A stretch of 64,000 nucleotides of DNA from Cheilinus undulatus (Eukaryota; Chordata; Actinopteri; Labriformes; Labridae). The notes under the pieces were generated by a model. It was not told where the DNA came from, ran no database searches, and saw nothing but the letters and a program-made list of their open reading frames with translations. Every line of letters begins with the position of its first letter. Position 1 is the first letter of the stretch. This document shows, piece by piece, positions 11,701-22,900 of this stretch. A program made the translations under genes and the position numbers. The stretch covers positions 43,871,023 through 43,935,022 of the forward strand of contig NC_054878.1 in the NCBI RefSeq assembly GCF_018320785.1. Direction: 5' to 3'.

Positions 11701-14700
11701 CATGTGATCTCATCTGTTCTACGGCTAAAACAGGAATGTTGAGACCAGTTTGGTCTGACTAAGGTGAAAGTTTTACCGATCTGAATTCTGTCAGGGCCGA
11801 TGTCAAACATTCCAACTATGTCAGCGATGAAGCAGCGGAGGGTTATGAAGTTTTCGGGGTAGATACTCCCGGAATCGTCCACCAGCAGCACGATGTCGGC
11901 TTTAGCAGTTGTCTTACACCGAGTTCCTGTAGAGATGATGATATGGAGTGAGAAACACAGCTGCTACACCAAAGACTGCCAACTTGAGCTTACCCATGGT
12001 TATTAAGATGGCGACTCAGAAACATTCACCAGTCTGAGGAAGAACACGTTGGTTCCAAACATCACTTCTTGCAAATAAATGCTTGAAAAACATGAGCTTC
12101 CTTCCACAACACTTAGTTTTCTCTCTGTTTTCTTTAGCACCCATTTACTGATGTGCATGTCTTATTTCATTTTTTAGCTTATACTTTTTTTTAATACTTT
12201 ATTGCAATGATTAAAAAAATCACTGTAGCAAACAGGTGTCATTGAGATTACACTGCATTTTTAAACAAATTCATTAATTAAAAAAGAAAAAAACAAACAG
12301 ACCCACACGCATACAAAAAGAAAAAGAAAGGGAAAAGTATATAAATATAAAAAAAAAAAGAAAAAGAAAGAGGAAGAGGTTAAAAGAAAACTTAAAAGGA
12401 AATGGGGCTAGGTAAAGAGGGTAAGTGCCTTTTTATTACATATCTTTTGGTACATTTATTTAATTGTACAGTCTACCGAGTCTATTTTCAGGATAAATCT
12501 TATTCATTTTTTGCAAAGTATCTCTAAATTTTAATGTTATTTTTTCAACCTCTAAGGTATGTTCTATTGTTTTGAACCAATTATTTATTTTTGGTGGTTT
12601 GTTGTTTCCATGTCCTTGTCACCTGCTTCATAGCTGTAACACACAGAACATTAAAGAGAGGGATATCAGCTTTGTTCATTGTCAGTGGTGAATTAACGCC
12701 CAAAAAGTTTGCAGGTTTCAGATTTCCATTAAGTTCAAAATGATTAATCAATGCCTTCTCAACCTCTTTCCAAAATTTGCTCACAATAGGGCACATAAAA
12801 ATCATATGTATATAATTTGCTTTTTGTTCTCCACACCCTCTCCAGCAATTGGTACCTTGGGCGGAGTACTTCCCATACTGGCAGGGTGTAATAAAGTACC
12901 TCATGCTCACCTTCCATGCAAATTCTCTCCAATATTTAGAAGAGGTTATCTTTGAATTTCTAAGCAGGCACTTTTTCCACTCTTCTGCCTTAGCTTATAC
13001 TGTAGAAACTCTTGCAACACTCTGTGCTAACTCTTTATCATAACATCAGAGATAAGAAGAGCATCTCTCTGGAGTCTGAACTGAGCCACTGCAGCTCAAA
13101 TCAAGCCATCATCTGAAATGCACACATGATGGATGAGACAGGAGCGTTAACAGGATGAAGTTTCTGAATAAAAAAAATAGATGTAATTATTTCCAAGAAG
13201 CAGAAAAAAAGGCTCTTGTTTTTCCTGCAGGACGTGTGGCACATTATGAACTAGCACATGACAAATTCAAGGCTTTACGAGCTAGAAAAGCATTTCTGTG
13301 TTCATACGTGAAAGGAAATTGCATAAACACCCTACAATGGTGATGACAAGGAAGATTTAGTTTTGCATCACTCTTGTGCACCTGTGTATGATATAAAAAC
13401 AATGTCAGAGAGGAAACAAAAGCTTATAAATGAGCATGAATGAGCCTTTAGGCCTGCTAAGACTACTTGATATTTTTTTTATCATTTACAACGGTTCCAT
13501 GTCAGACTGTTTGGGGTCAATGCTTTGAAATACAGAAAAAGTGGCTGTGAGTTTCAAACTCAGGGTGGTCTCCCCCAGAGTCACTCTAAAGACAACTCAA
13601 CAGTCACCGACTTACTCTGTTTTCTAACATGAGTGCTTTGCTCACCAATGTGGCTGCTTGTAAGTGATCAAAAACAGGGTTAGAAGCAACAGGTGAGTTT
13701 ATTACCAACATGTAGATAAATGTCAGACTTGTAGTGACAGTTTAGGTGATTAATGCTCTATGTGGTTCTGCTGTCTGTGTTGAGGCGGCTCGTTACACAG
13801 GCAGACTACGGGTTGCAGTGAAAACAGGACATGGAGTTTCTCTAAAGCAGACGTTCTCTCAGTGAGAAAGCAGAAGGATTACAGGATGGCAGTAAAAGTG
13901 TGGTGGGGAGTTTCATTAGTTTAATCGTTCTATTGAGGATTGATTAGATTTGACTGAAAATAGCATAGACAGGGGATTTTTTAAAGTGTACAGTGGGTCT
14001 GACAACCATGTTTGGGTCAATGTTGAACTTTCACCTTTTTCTAATTTGATTTATCATGTAATCTTACCTGTTTGGAAAGGTGTGTAGTCACCCTGTATAT
14101 CCTTATTGTTCTCCTCGTTAGCAGACTGGCAGCTGAATTTCCCATTGTAGACTCTCTGACGTGCCACATTCAGGTCAGAGAAACAGTCTGCATCTCTGGA
14201 ACTCTCTGTAACACCGTCAGTAATCACAGCTCCTGTCTCATTCACCCAGCGGAGACTGTTTGGTTGACAGGAACTCAAACCTCTGTATCTCAGCAGAGAA
14301 CACTCTAATCTGACTTCAATGGGGCTCCATGGATCAGAGCGAGTCAGTGTCGGAAAGACTGAAAGAAAAAGATCAAAATTTAGTTGGAAAAGCTCTGATG
14401 TCTGCTGGAATGTTAACGACACCCAAAGACACCCAAGTTTCTGCTTTTTCTTTTTATTACCAAACAATCGTGACTAGAGTGGTATAAGGTCTGATAATAG
14501 TACTGGTGATAAACCAAAACCAGCAGATGGAAGGTTGGACACAATGCAATCTTTTGTTCCAAAAAAATCCGTTATGATAATGACGGAAATGAGACTTACC
14601 TGTAAAAACACTGAGATACACATTTACTTCAGAACAATCAGAACCACCCCGTCGACACGTGTAGAGACCAACATCCTCAGCAGTGACACGTTTAATGACC

Positions 14701-16509
14701 AAAGAACAGTTGGAGTTCAAACTCAGCCGGTCAGCTCGGGACGACGTCTGCTTCACCTCCCCACTGCTTGCCTCCATAACGGTCTCTGACGGATCTCTGT
14801 TATAAAGCCATGAAATATCAGAGCACTGCAGAGGTCCAGAGGATGACGGAGAGCCACAGGGCAGGGTGGCGTTTTGTTCAGGTTGGAAGATGCGATAAAT
14901 CTTCTCTTGACTGTTGACCACTGGAAAGACACAAAGAGAAGAAGAAGTGTCAGAAACCAAGCTCACATCAAACTTCACAGAATCTCTCTGGACATTAACA
15001 TCTGATCTCTGAAGAGCTGACAAAGATGAAAATAAATCTACAGATTTGGTGGATAATGTCTTTACCCAATAATTCCACATACTCTGCTGTGTTCATGCGC
15101 ACTTTAGTTTTGCTCCAACTGATGGCGGGACTCTGACTGATTTTTAACCTGTGGCTCATGCAACCTGTGTTGTATTAGGGGTGAAAATTATAACCCCAAT
15201 TCCATAAAAGTTGGGACGCTGTGTACAATGTAAGTAAGTCACTGATAGTCAAATCTCATAAACCCATATTTTAATCACAATGACACTGCTGCTCATCCCA
15301 CAAATGCATGTTCCTTACAAATGTGGCAAAAAAGGGAAATAAACAGGCTTTCCAACAGTATAGTATTTATAGCCAAGCGGCATTGCTACAACAAAGAAAC
15401 AATCAATTAAACACCAATTTCCTTACTTATTGTGCAAAGTGAAGATAATTTAGGTCAGAAGATTTTGGCTTCTTCTCAGATATTTAAATCTCTGGAAATT
15501 ATCTGGAAATTCTGAAGGATAGGTTATGAAGAAATTTGAGGTCAGGGCCAACAGAAAGGGGCAAAAGCATGCTTTTATCCCAGTTCATCCTAAACCCTGA
15601 GAGCTGTCTAAATTTCTGTATTAAATCAAGAAGAGGTGAGAAGGACGTCTTTACATGGGACAGAGTCAATAATCACACCACTACAGACCTATGGTGGAGA
15701 CAAATGAGCTGAATGATATACCAGAAATCTTGGGACATGTAATAGAGATTTATAGCAATAATACAATGGAAATAAGTCGAAACTGCAAGAGGTTTTAAAG
15801 CAAGAGTGAGAGATTAAAACTCTAGAGCATTTAATCCAACAACTAGGACTAAAACTAAATTTAAAAAAGCTGACAAAATGAACCTTGCCAGGTTTTAAAA
15901 CACTATGCATCCATCCATTTTCTACACCACTTATCCCGTTCAGGTTCACAGGGAGCTGGAGCCTATCCCAGGTGTCACTGGGTGAGAGCTGGGGTACATC
16001 CTGGACTGGACGGGTCACCAGTCAGTAACAGAGCTGACATGCAGAGACAAACAACCAGGCACTCTCACACTCACACCTATGACCAATTTAGAGTCACTAA
16101 TTAACCTAACAAGCATGTGATTGGTGGTGGTAGGAAGCCAGAGTGCCAGAGAGAACAGACACATTCACGGGAAGAGAAACAGGAACCTTCATGCTGTGAA
16201 GTGACAGCACTAACCCTTCACCGCTCTGCAGCCCGTCAATACACTAATCCTATAAACATGTAAGAGCTTGGACAGCAGAAGAACAAACCTTTAGTTCTGC
16301 TCAGATTAGACCTCAGACATGACTGACCACTAACTCCTTAGCTGCTAGCTCAGCTGATTTTACATGTTTATATTAAACACAATCATCAGCATACATTTGC
16401 ACATCTATACTATGACACACTTTTAACACATGTCAAGATTAATAATAGAAAAAGAGTAGTTACCGCCAAACTGGAGCACAGAAATGAAGATCAACTCCAG
16501 CAGAGCCAT
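5754..16509 (-). CDS. Ig-Ig-VWA-Ig-Ig single-pass membrane receptor (one-base frame break in one exon)
   Basis: Twelve exons, 5' to 3': 16509-16464, 14920-14600, 14358-14068, 11926-11777, 11551-11432, 8701-8538, 7730-7584, 7346-7026, 6703-6413, 6188-6096, 6012-5981, 5846-5754. All introns are phase 1 except the last (phase 0). The product would be about 689 residues: signal peptide (1-15, MALLELIFISVLQFG), Ig V-like (about 16-122), Ig (123-219), VWA (220-413), Ig V-like (414-520), Ig (521-617), membrane segment (about 620-646) and a 41-residue tail without ITIM or ITAM. The VWA resembles collagen XIV/XII (KADIVLLVDDSGS, FDIGPDRIQIG, LCDSIKGPG), and the MIDAS residues DxSxS, T and D are present. 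Exon 8701-8538 is 164 nt where 165 is expected. An Arg lies in or at the membrane helix. Its role is unknown; immune or adhesion is an inference. An alternative is two adjacent genes. Confidence 0.72.
8931..11110 (-). mobile_element. L2-like LINE, 5'-truncated, in the receptor's VWA intron
   Basis: On the minus strand, pieces of one LINE ORF appear in order. The linker before RT is at about 11110-10430 (LQGCFDCTNWEVFES, KPWVTNEMKQLL). RT follows at 10263-9880 (DPFQFAYRAKRGVEDT, LFADFSSAFNTI, GVPQGCVLSPLLF), with the catalytic box read as SADD in another frame. The C-terminal part is at 9765-9379 (EYKYLGTIIDNKLTW, MLKLFYQSFIESVL). The element ends at a (TGAA)n run at 8931-8955, a normal L2/CR1 tail. 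The endonuclease is missing and the frame is broken. It sits between receptor exons 11551-11432 and 8701-8538. Confidence 0.85.
12200..13040 (-). mobile_element. L1/Tx1-like LINE 3' fragment
   Basis: The minus-strand translation at 12910-12581 contains CWRGCGEQKANYIHMIFMCP followed by SKFWKEV. This is the C-terminal Cys/His motif after RT in L1-type LINEs. A degenerate A-rich stretch lies at 12260-12390. It is inserted in the receptor intron between the second Ig exon and the first VWA exon. Only the tail of ORF2 remains. Confidence 0.65.
15180..15430. repeat. Dispersed fish DNA-transposon-like repeat
   Basis: Contains aaccccaattccataaaagt followed by tgggacgctgtgta. This motif is familiar from a very common non-autonomous repeat of teleost genomes. 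The right boundary was not determined. It lies in the first large intron of the receptor gene. Confidence 0.5.
15895..16240. repeat. Common teleost interspersed repeat (ccatccattttct family)
   Basis: Carries the hallmark order of a widespread teleost repeat: ccatccattttctacaccac, cagggagctggagcctatcc, ggtgtcactgggtgagagct, then tagagtcactaattaaccta. It is non-coding and lies in the receptor's first intron. I do not know its exact class. Confidence 0.6.
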
Positions 16510-16559
16510 CCTCCATCTGGTCTGAGGAAACTGGCAAAGTTCTTAAGGCTTTTCCTTAT

Positions 16560-17290
16560 TTGAACTGAAGTTGAGATGGTTGTGCAATTTCCTTTAAAGC
16601 TGCGGTAAGCAATTTATTTTTAGTGTCGTATGCCCACAAAAACAACACAATCTATCAGGGTCTTGTTATTGAAGCCATCTAACAGAATAACACACTTCTG
16701 CAATGCCTTCTGCAACGCCTTCTACAATGCGCTGCACTCACTTAAGGAAAACCAGCAAGGGACGATGCTTCAGCCAATGAGGAGGCTAGTTCTCACAGCC
16801 AATCATGGCTTAGGTCAAAGGGAGCGTTCTTATAGGCCACTGTAGTAGGTGCACTTCCGCCTCTCAGCTCAGTGAGAAGCTGATACAATGGTGATGTTAC
16901 CGGCGGTGTTCGGTCCTATGTGGAATTTGTTCACGCTGAAACGATGTGTTTTCTTTCCTGTGATTCGGCCATTGATTTCAGTGGAAAAGTGGAGCAAAAT
17001 CACTCCACGAGAACTTTTCCACCATCAGTATTCGATTCAGCAGACACGCACATTCACAAGGAGGTATGTGAGAAGAGGGGCGGAGCTATGGAGTTCAAAC
17101 ACAGAGAAGAACAGGAAGGGAGGGGGAGTAGAGTTGATTCTACACGGTTCTCATCGAATGTTGCATACTCAAGCTTTAATGTAATTAAGTTTCTGAGATA
17201 CGCTAATCTTCACACGGCATCAGACACGTCAACCAAAAATACCCAGAAAGCTTTGGGGAGGTTGGTTATTTCAGAGTGAACATCAGTGAA
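16560..17290. other. Stretch upstream of the receptor: no gene recognised
   Basis: Contains short open frames with no familiar domain. The GC content rises near 16850-17110. The part from about 16600 to 17200 has the look of a degenerate transposon, but I could not find matching ends. The receptor promoter should lie near 16510-16560. No clear TATA box was seen there. Confidence 0.3.
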
Positions 17291-17527
17291 AATAATTCAT
17301 CTCAGTTTTTGTAATTTGATGTTTTTTGGAGGAGTGTTCTCTCCTCTTCAAGTCTGATGTCTGTAATAAGAGCAACATGCAGAGCACAGCATGCAGAGCA
17401 TCTCTGTCTTGAAACACCTCAGCAGAGGAGAACTGAAACTGAAACTACAGGTACAGTTAGAAAGACAAGAACACCAGGGATCACATGGTTGTTTTAGGGG
17501 GGAGGGTGGTACTAACACCTGAATATA

Positions 17528-18707
17528 CACTGCCTGGCCAACAAAAAAGTCACCACCAAAAAAAGGTCACACACTAATATTTCATTGGACCGCCTTTAGC
17601 TTTGATTACAGCACGCATTCGCTGTGGCATTGTTTCAATAAGCTTCTGCAATGTCACAAGATTTATTTCCATCCAGTGTTGCATTAATTTTTCACCAAGA
17701 TCTTGTATTGATGATCGGAGAGTCTGACCACTGCACAAAGCCTTCTCCAGCACGTTCCAAAGATTTTCAATGGGGTTAAGGTCTGGACTCTGTGGTGGCC
17801 AATCCATGTGTGAAAATGATGTCTCATGCTCCCTGAACCACTCTTTCACAATTTGAGTCCGATGAATCCTGGCATTGTCATCTTGGAATATGCCCGTGCC
17901 ATTAGGGAAGAAAAAATCCATTGATGGAATAACCTGGTCATTCAGTATATTCAGGTAGTCAGCTGACCTCATAGCACTGCCCCCACAGGCTTGTACAGTA
18001 GGCACTAGGCATGATGGGTGCATCACTTCACCTGCCTCTCTTCTTACCCTGATGCGCCCATCACTCTGGAACAGGGTAAATCTGGACTCATCAGACCACA
18101 TGACCTTCTTCCATTCCTCCAGAGTCCAATCTTTTTGCTCCCTAGCAAACTGAAGCCTTTTTTTCCAGTTAGCCTTACTGATTAGTAGTTTTCTTAAGGC
18201 TACACAGCTGTTCAGTCCCAATCCCTTGAGTTCCCTTCGCATTGTGCGTGTGGAAATGCTCTTACTTTCACTGTTAAACATACCCCTGAGTTCTACTGTT
18301 GTTTTTCTTCGATTTGATCGCATTATGATCATTCAAGATTGTTTCTGACCACATTTCTTACTGGAAGTTGATGGTTCCCCACTATCCTTCCAGTTTCTAA
18401 TAATGCGTTGGACAGTTCTTAACCCAATTTTAGTAGTTTCTGCAATCTCCTTAGATGTTTTCTCTGCTTGATGCATGCCAATGATTTGACCCTTCTTAAA
18501 CAGACTAACATCTTTTCCACGACCACAGGATGTGTCTTTCAACACGGTTGTTTAAGAAATGAGAAGTTATTCATTGCATCAGCTAGGGTTAAATAATTTG
18601 TTGCCAGCTGAAAGATAATCGCCCATGCAGTAATTATCCAATATGAGGCTCGTACCTTTGCTTAGTTAAATCCAGGTGGCGACTTTTTTTTTTTTGGCTA
18701 GGCAGTG
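17528..18707 (-). mobile_element. Tc1/mariner transposon with DD36E transposase, nearly whole
   Basis: A 1180-bp element bounded by TA on both sides (17526-17527 and 18708-18709). Its inverted ends start CACTGCCTGGCCAA (left) and CACTGCCTAGCCAA (right, inverted). The minus-strand transposase runs 18545-17574. The N-terminal helix-turn-helix part includes KTSKEIAETTKIGLRTVQRI. The catalytic part is [32 protein letters not shown] count 36 residues between the second Asp and the Glu, which points to the DD36E (Incomer-like) group rather than DD34E Tc1. One in-frame TGA at 18335-18333 separates the two parts; otherwise about 323 codons are open. Confidence 0.88.
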
Positions 18708-19014
18708 TACATTTAAACGCTTTATCATTTTCATTTTGTAATATAATCCTGTTGCTGCAAAAGGCGAATATAAACGAATAAATCAAATATGGTATGAGTT
18801 TGGGTCATAGCCCCAGCCCTAATGGAAGGCCAAGACATACTGCTGTACCTGGTAACATGGGACCAGTTTCTCAAGGCACTTGTGGTGTTGTATTCCTCAC
18901 CAGGAAAAGCAAAGTGTTTTCTGGACATTGTACAGACACTGCTAAAACCCTGTCATAGGTTTATTCCAGCCTGAAGTGGACCTTGCAGCCTAAAGTTGAA
19001 AAAATAAACAGAAG

Positions 19015-19265
19015 AGAGCTCATAAAGCATATTGGAACTAAGAAAAGTGGCATACAAAATTAAGGGTACAGTATCATGACCGCAGTCTTTATTAAACTTG
19101 TTATTCCTAAACTCTTCAACTTTCTAATAATATCACTTACGGTTGACTGTGGTATATCAAGCAGGGTTGAAATTTCACCAACCGTCTTATTACAAAGGTG
19201 GCATCCATCACAGCAGCATGCTTGAAGTCACTGAGCTCTTCAGAACGACCCAGCCAGTCCTGCTT
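19015..19265 (-). mobile_element. Tc1-like transposase N-terminal fragment
   Basis: On the minus strand the translation gives GRSEELSDFK and, one frame over, GCHLCNKTVGEISTLLDIPQ followed by STVSDIIRKLKSLG. This is the first helix-turn-helix of a fish Tc1 transposase. The catalytic region is absent and the frame is shifted. It is a short dead remnant. Confidence 0.6.
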
Positions 19266-19945
19266 GATTCATATTAACAGTTTCTAAGGTCCAATCCATA
19301 CTGCCCTCTGCTGGCATGGAGAAGTATGACTAGACTGCTGTCCCTCTCTGGTATCACCAAAAATGACTCCCCTGCCTCTAGCTGGTCCAGAGCAGTGAGG
19401 CTTTAACTGGTTTTAACTGGCAAATTTAAAGATGACTGGGCTTCTGCATGTTCTTTGTCATGTCCTTTACATCAACATAAAAAAATAAAAAAAAAACAAA
19501 GTCACATGAAGTCATGTAAACAAATCTAAATATTCACTTCTTCATCCAGCTTTCATTCAAAATGTCTGAGCGTTGCCTTCCTAGCTTACCTTCCTAGCCT
19601 TCTTTTCCATGAATGGTCAGTAGCAGCCAAGAGGAATCTGCGGTATTTGGACAACAATGTAGACGATCAAAGCTGTGACCAGCAAGAAAAGCAGACTCTG
19701 TTTTGTATTTTTGTCTTTAGTTTAAATCACTTTTAATTAAGAAAAAACACAGAATAATGATGACCCCCGACCTTTTCATAAACAGCTACCAGACGATAAA
19801 AGCTTTATAAAACCTCAATGACAAACACAAAGAAAAGACAACCACAGGAGAACAGACAAGTGTGAAGCAAAAGAAACACAAAGGAGGGACAAAAATCAAG
19901 ATGGAGGGCGATTCCAGTCAGATGGTCAGCAAAGGTGAAAGGTCA

Positions 19946-22900
19946 TCAGGTGGAGAAGAAGCTGCTGCCATCGATGCGTCGCCGGCGAGTTTGCTGCTGC
20001 TCGAAGAACTGACGGATATCCTCAGGTGTTACCACCTATCAGCCAATCAGAGGGAAATGATTTTATTATCAGAAAACCAGAAAAGAATGAGGGCCACTGT
20101 CAAAAAAATAGAAAATAAAAATTCTGACTTTATTCTCACAATTCAGATTTATTTGGAATTGAATATAACTTTAAGCTGAGAATTAAAACTATTTTGAGGA
20201 ATCTGAGGAAAAGTTTCATCTAAAACAAATCTTTTCAGTTAAAATTCTGACTTTCATCAACCTCATAACCTCTTTAACCTGAAACTCTTTCTTTCCCGGT
20301 CCAAACTCAACCTTTTTTCTCCGAATTGGAAATTGTATCTCAAAAGAAATAATAAATAAATAAATAAACAATAATGGCCCTAATCATCTATTGTACAGGT
20401 ACATGTCATTCAATGTTATCAGCCAACCAGAGAGCAGGAACGTATCATTAGGTATACCTCACCTTTCCTTCAGATGCAAATCTTTGCAGGTAGTCCTTCA
20501 GCTCTGATTTCATGTCATTATATCCTAGAAAATAAAAGAAAAAACTCAGAAATGCACCAGAAGTATGATGCAGAACTCCTAGTTTTGTAGGGACATGTGT
20601 TGTAGTCAAAAGAAAATGTAAAACAGCCATAGGAAAATGTGTATTATTCTGGGAAAGTTTAGCAGTTGTATAAATGTGTACTACTCATAAGAATATGTGT
20701 AGTAGTCTTAAGAGCATGTTCTAAGCTCATGAGAACATGTGTAATGCTCATGAGAACGTGTGTAATACTCATAAGAACATTTGTAATACTCATGGGCACA
20801 TGTGTAATACTGATAGGAGCATACATCACACTCACACTCTGGTACATGTGTTACACACATAGGGAAATGTGTAATACTCATAGGAACATGTGTCATACTT
20901 TTAAGAACAGGCTTAATACTCATGGAACATGCGTAATACCCATAGGAACATGTGTTACACTCATAGGAACATATGTGATACTCATAGGCACATGTGTAAT
21001 ACTCAAAGAAACATGCATCATACTCATGGAAACATGCGTAATACTCAGGAACATGTGTTCTACTCATTGGAACATGTTTGTAGAACAGGTTTAATACTAC
21101 TTGGAAATGTTTTATATGTAATAAAATGTGTAGTAGTCCTTTAAACATATGACATGCATCAGAACATGTGTGGTTGTCATATAAACATGTGAGTGGTCAT
21201 CAAAACATTCAAAACTCGTATGAACATGGGTTGTAGTCATAGGAGCATGTGTAATTCTCATGGGAACTGTGAAATAGTCATAAGGAAATTTGAAATACTT
21301 ATGGGAACATGTAAAGTTGTCAAAGGAACATGTGAAGTAGTCATACGAACAGGTATATTAGTCATAGGAACATGTGTAGTAGGCACAGGGGCATGCAGGT
21401 ACATGTGCCATAGTTGGAGGAACTATTGTACAAGTCATAGAAAAATGTGCAATGCCTATGGGAACATGTGAACTAGTCATAGCAACATGTTTAATGCTCA
21501 TGGGACCATATGTAGTGGTCATGGGAACATGTGCAATTTCATAAGAAAATGTATTATTTAGAGGAACATGTGTAATAATCACGGGAACGTGTGTAGTAGT
21601 CATAGAAATGTATGTTATACTCATAGGAACATGTGCAATTTCATAAGAAAATGTATTATTTAGAGGACACGTGTAATACTCAGGGGAACATGTGTAGTAC
21701 TCAGAAACATATGTTATACTCATAGGAACATGTGTAATACTCAGGGGAACATGTGTAGTAGTCATTGGAATATATGCTATACTCAGGAACATGTGTAGTA
21801 CTCATGGGAGCCTGGGCAGAAAATGTAACTGTGCTTTAATTCCAGTTATAATTTTCATACCATGGATGATCTCCAGCTGTTGAACTCTGTTCAGGTTGTC
21901 AAGCGCTGACATCAGAGGGTCATGACCTCTTGATTTTTGTTCGTTTTTCTTCCCATCATTCTCATAGGCGAGCACCGTGTCTGACTCATCATACAGGAAG
22001 GATAAGCCTCCTTCAGTCAGTTGCTCCTGACAACACAAACACTCGTTAGTTTAATGAGAAAATATCAACAGAGCACGCTCAGAAAAGCACATTCACAGAG
22101 TAGAAGTAGGGAATCAATATGACATCACAGCTACATGACCAGGTGAGCACTACTGAAGCCAATAGAGGCAGCCAGGTGAGTGTTACCTTGCAGGTGTTGC
22201 AGGTGCAAAGTTTGGTGCGCCACCCGGAAGGCCAGAAAACCGCTCCTGACTGGACTCTTTTCTGATCAGTCGCTTGCCACTCTTTCAGTCTGCAGCTTGG
22301 CTCTGCCTCTGTGCGGCTCCGTTTACGGCTGGGCTCGTTGACATCATCATCCTGGAAGGTAAAAGTTTATAATAAGTCACTGATCAATACAAACTTGTGT
22401 TAATGGATCAATACAGTTAACATGTAAAGCAAAATGATTATAAGCCCTCTGTTTTGCTGCTGATGAAATAAAATACAACCAACAGTAAAAGCAACCAAAT
22501 CACATTAGATCTTAGAACATAGAACTCCACAGCAGAAGAATCCAAATGAAAACTCGAAAACCCAAGCAAAGGGTTAGCAACTGGTTGTGTACTTGGCTCT
22601 GAGGCATTTTCTCCCACTTGGACCATGAAGGCAGGTCTTTGTGAGAACAGACATCATTGCAATGGTATCGTATATCAAGTACCAAGGAAGGCTAAAGGCT
22701 CCACTTCTGCTCTTGTGGGCTTAGTCCAAGGGTGTGGTTCTGAGGCCTTTTTATCTCACAGGACCCCAGAATGCATTAGCAGATCTGCTGCCATGAGGAC
22801 AACCCCACCCAGGAAAGAAGCACTTGCACCCAAAGATAGCGAGTCAGACTTTGGCACCACGGAGAACACCTGCTGCTCTGCTGCCCTGAGTCTCTCTAGG

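Noticed and set aside
11926-14068. Gene boundary: two separate receptor genes
   Set aside because: No membrane exon, stop or polyadenylation signal after the second Ig exon and no signal-peptide exon before the VWA were found, while the phases join perfectly. It remains the main alternative.
20666-21792. Several open frames of 140 codons or more on both strands
   Set aside because: They are by-products of the 21-bp array in a UBR7 intron; no domain or splice logic supports them.
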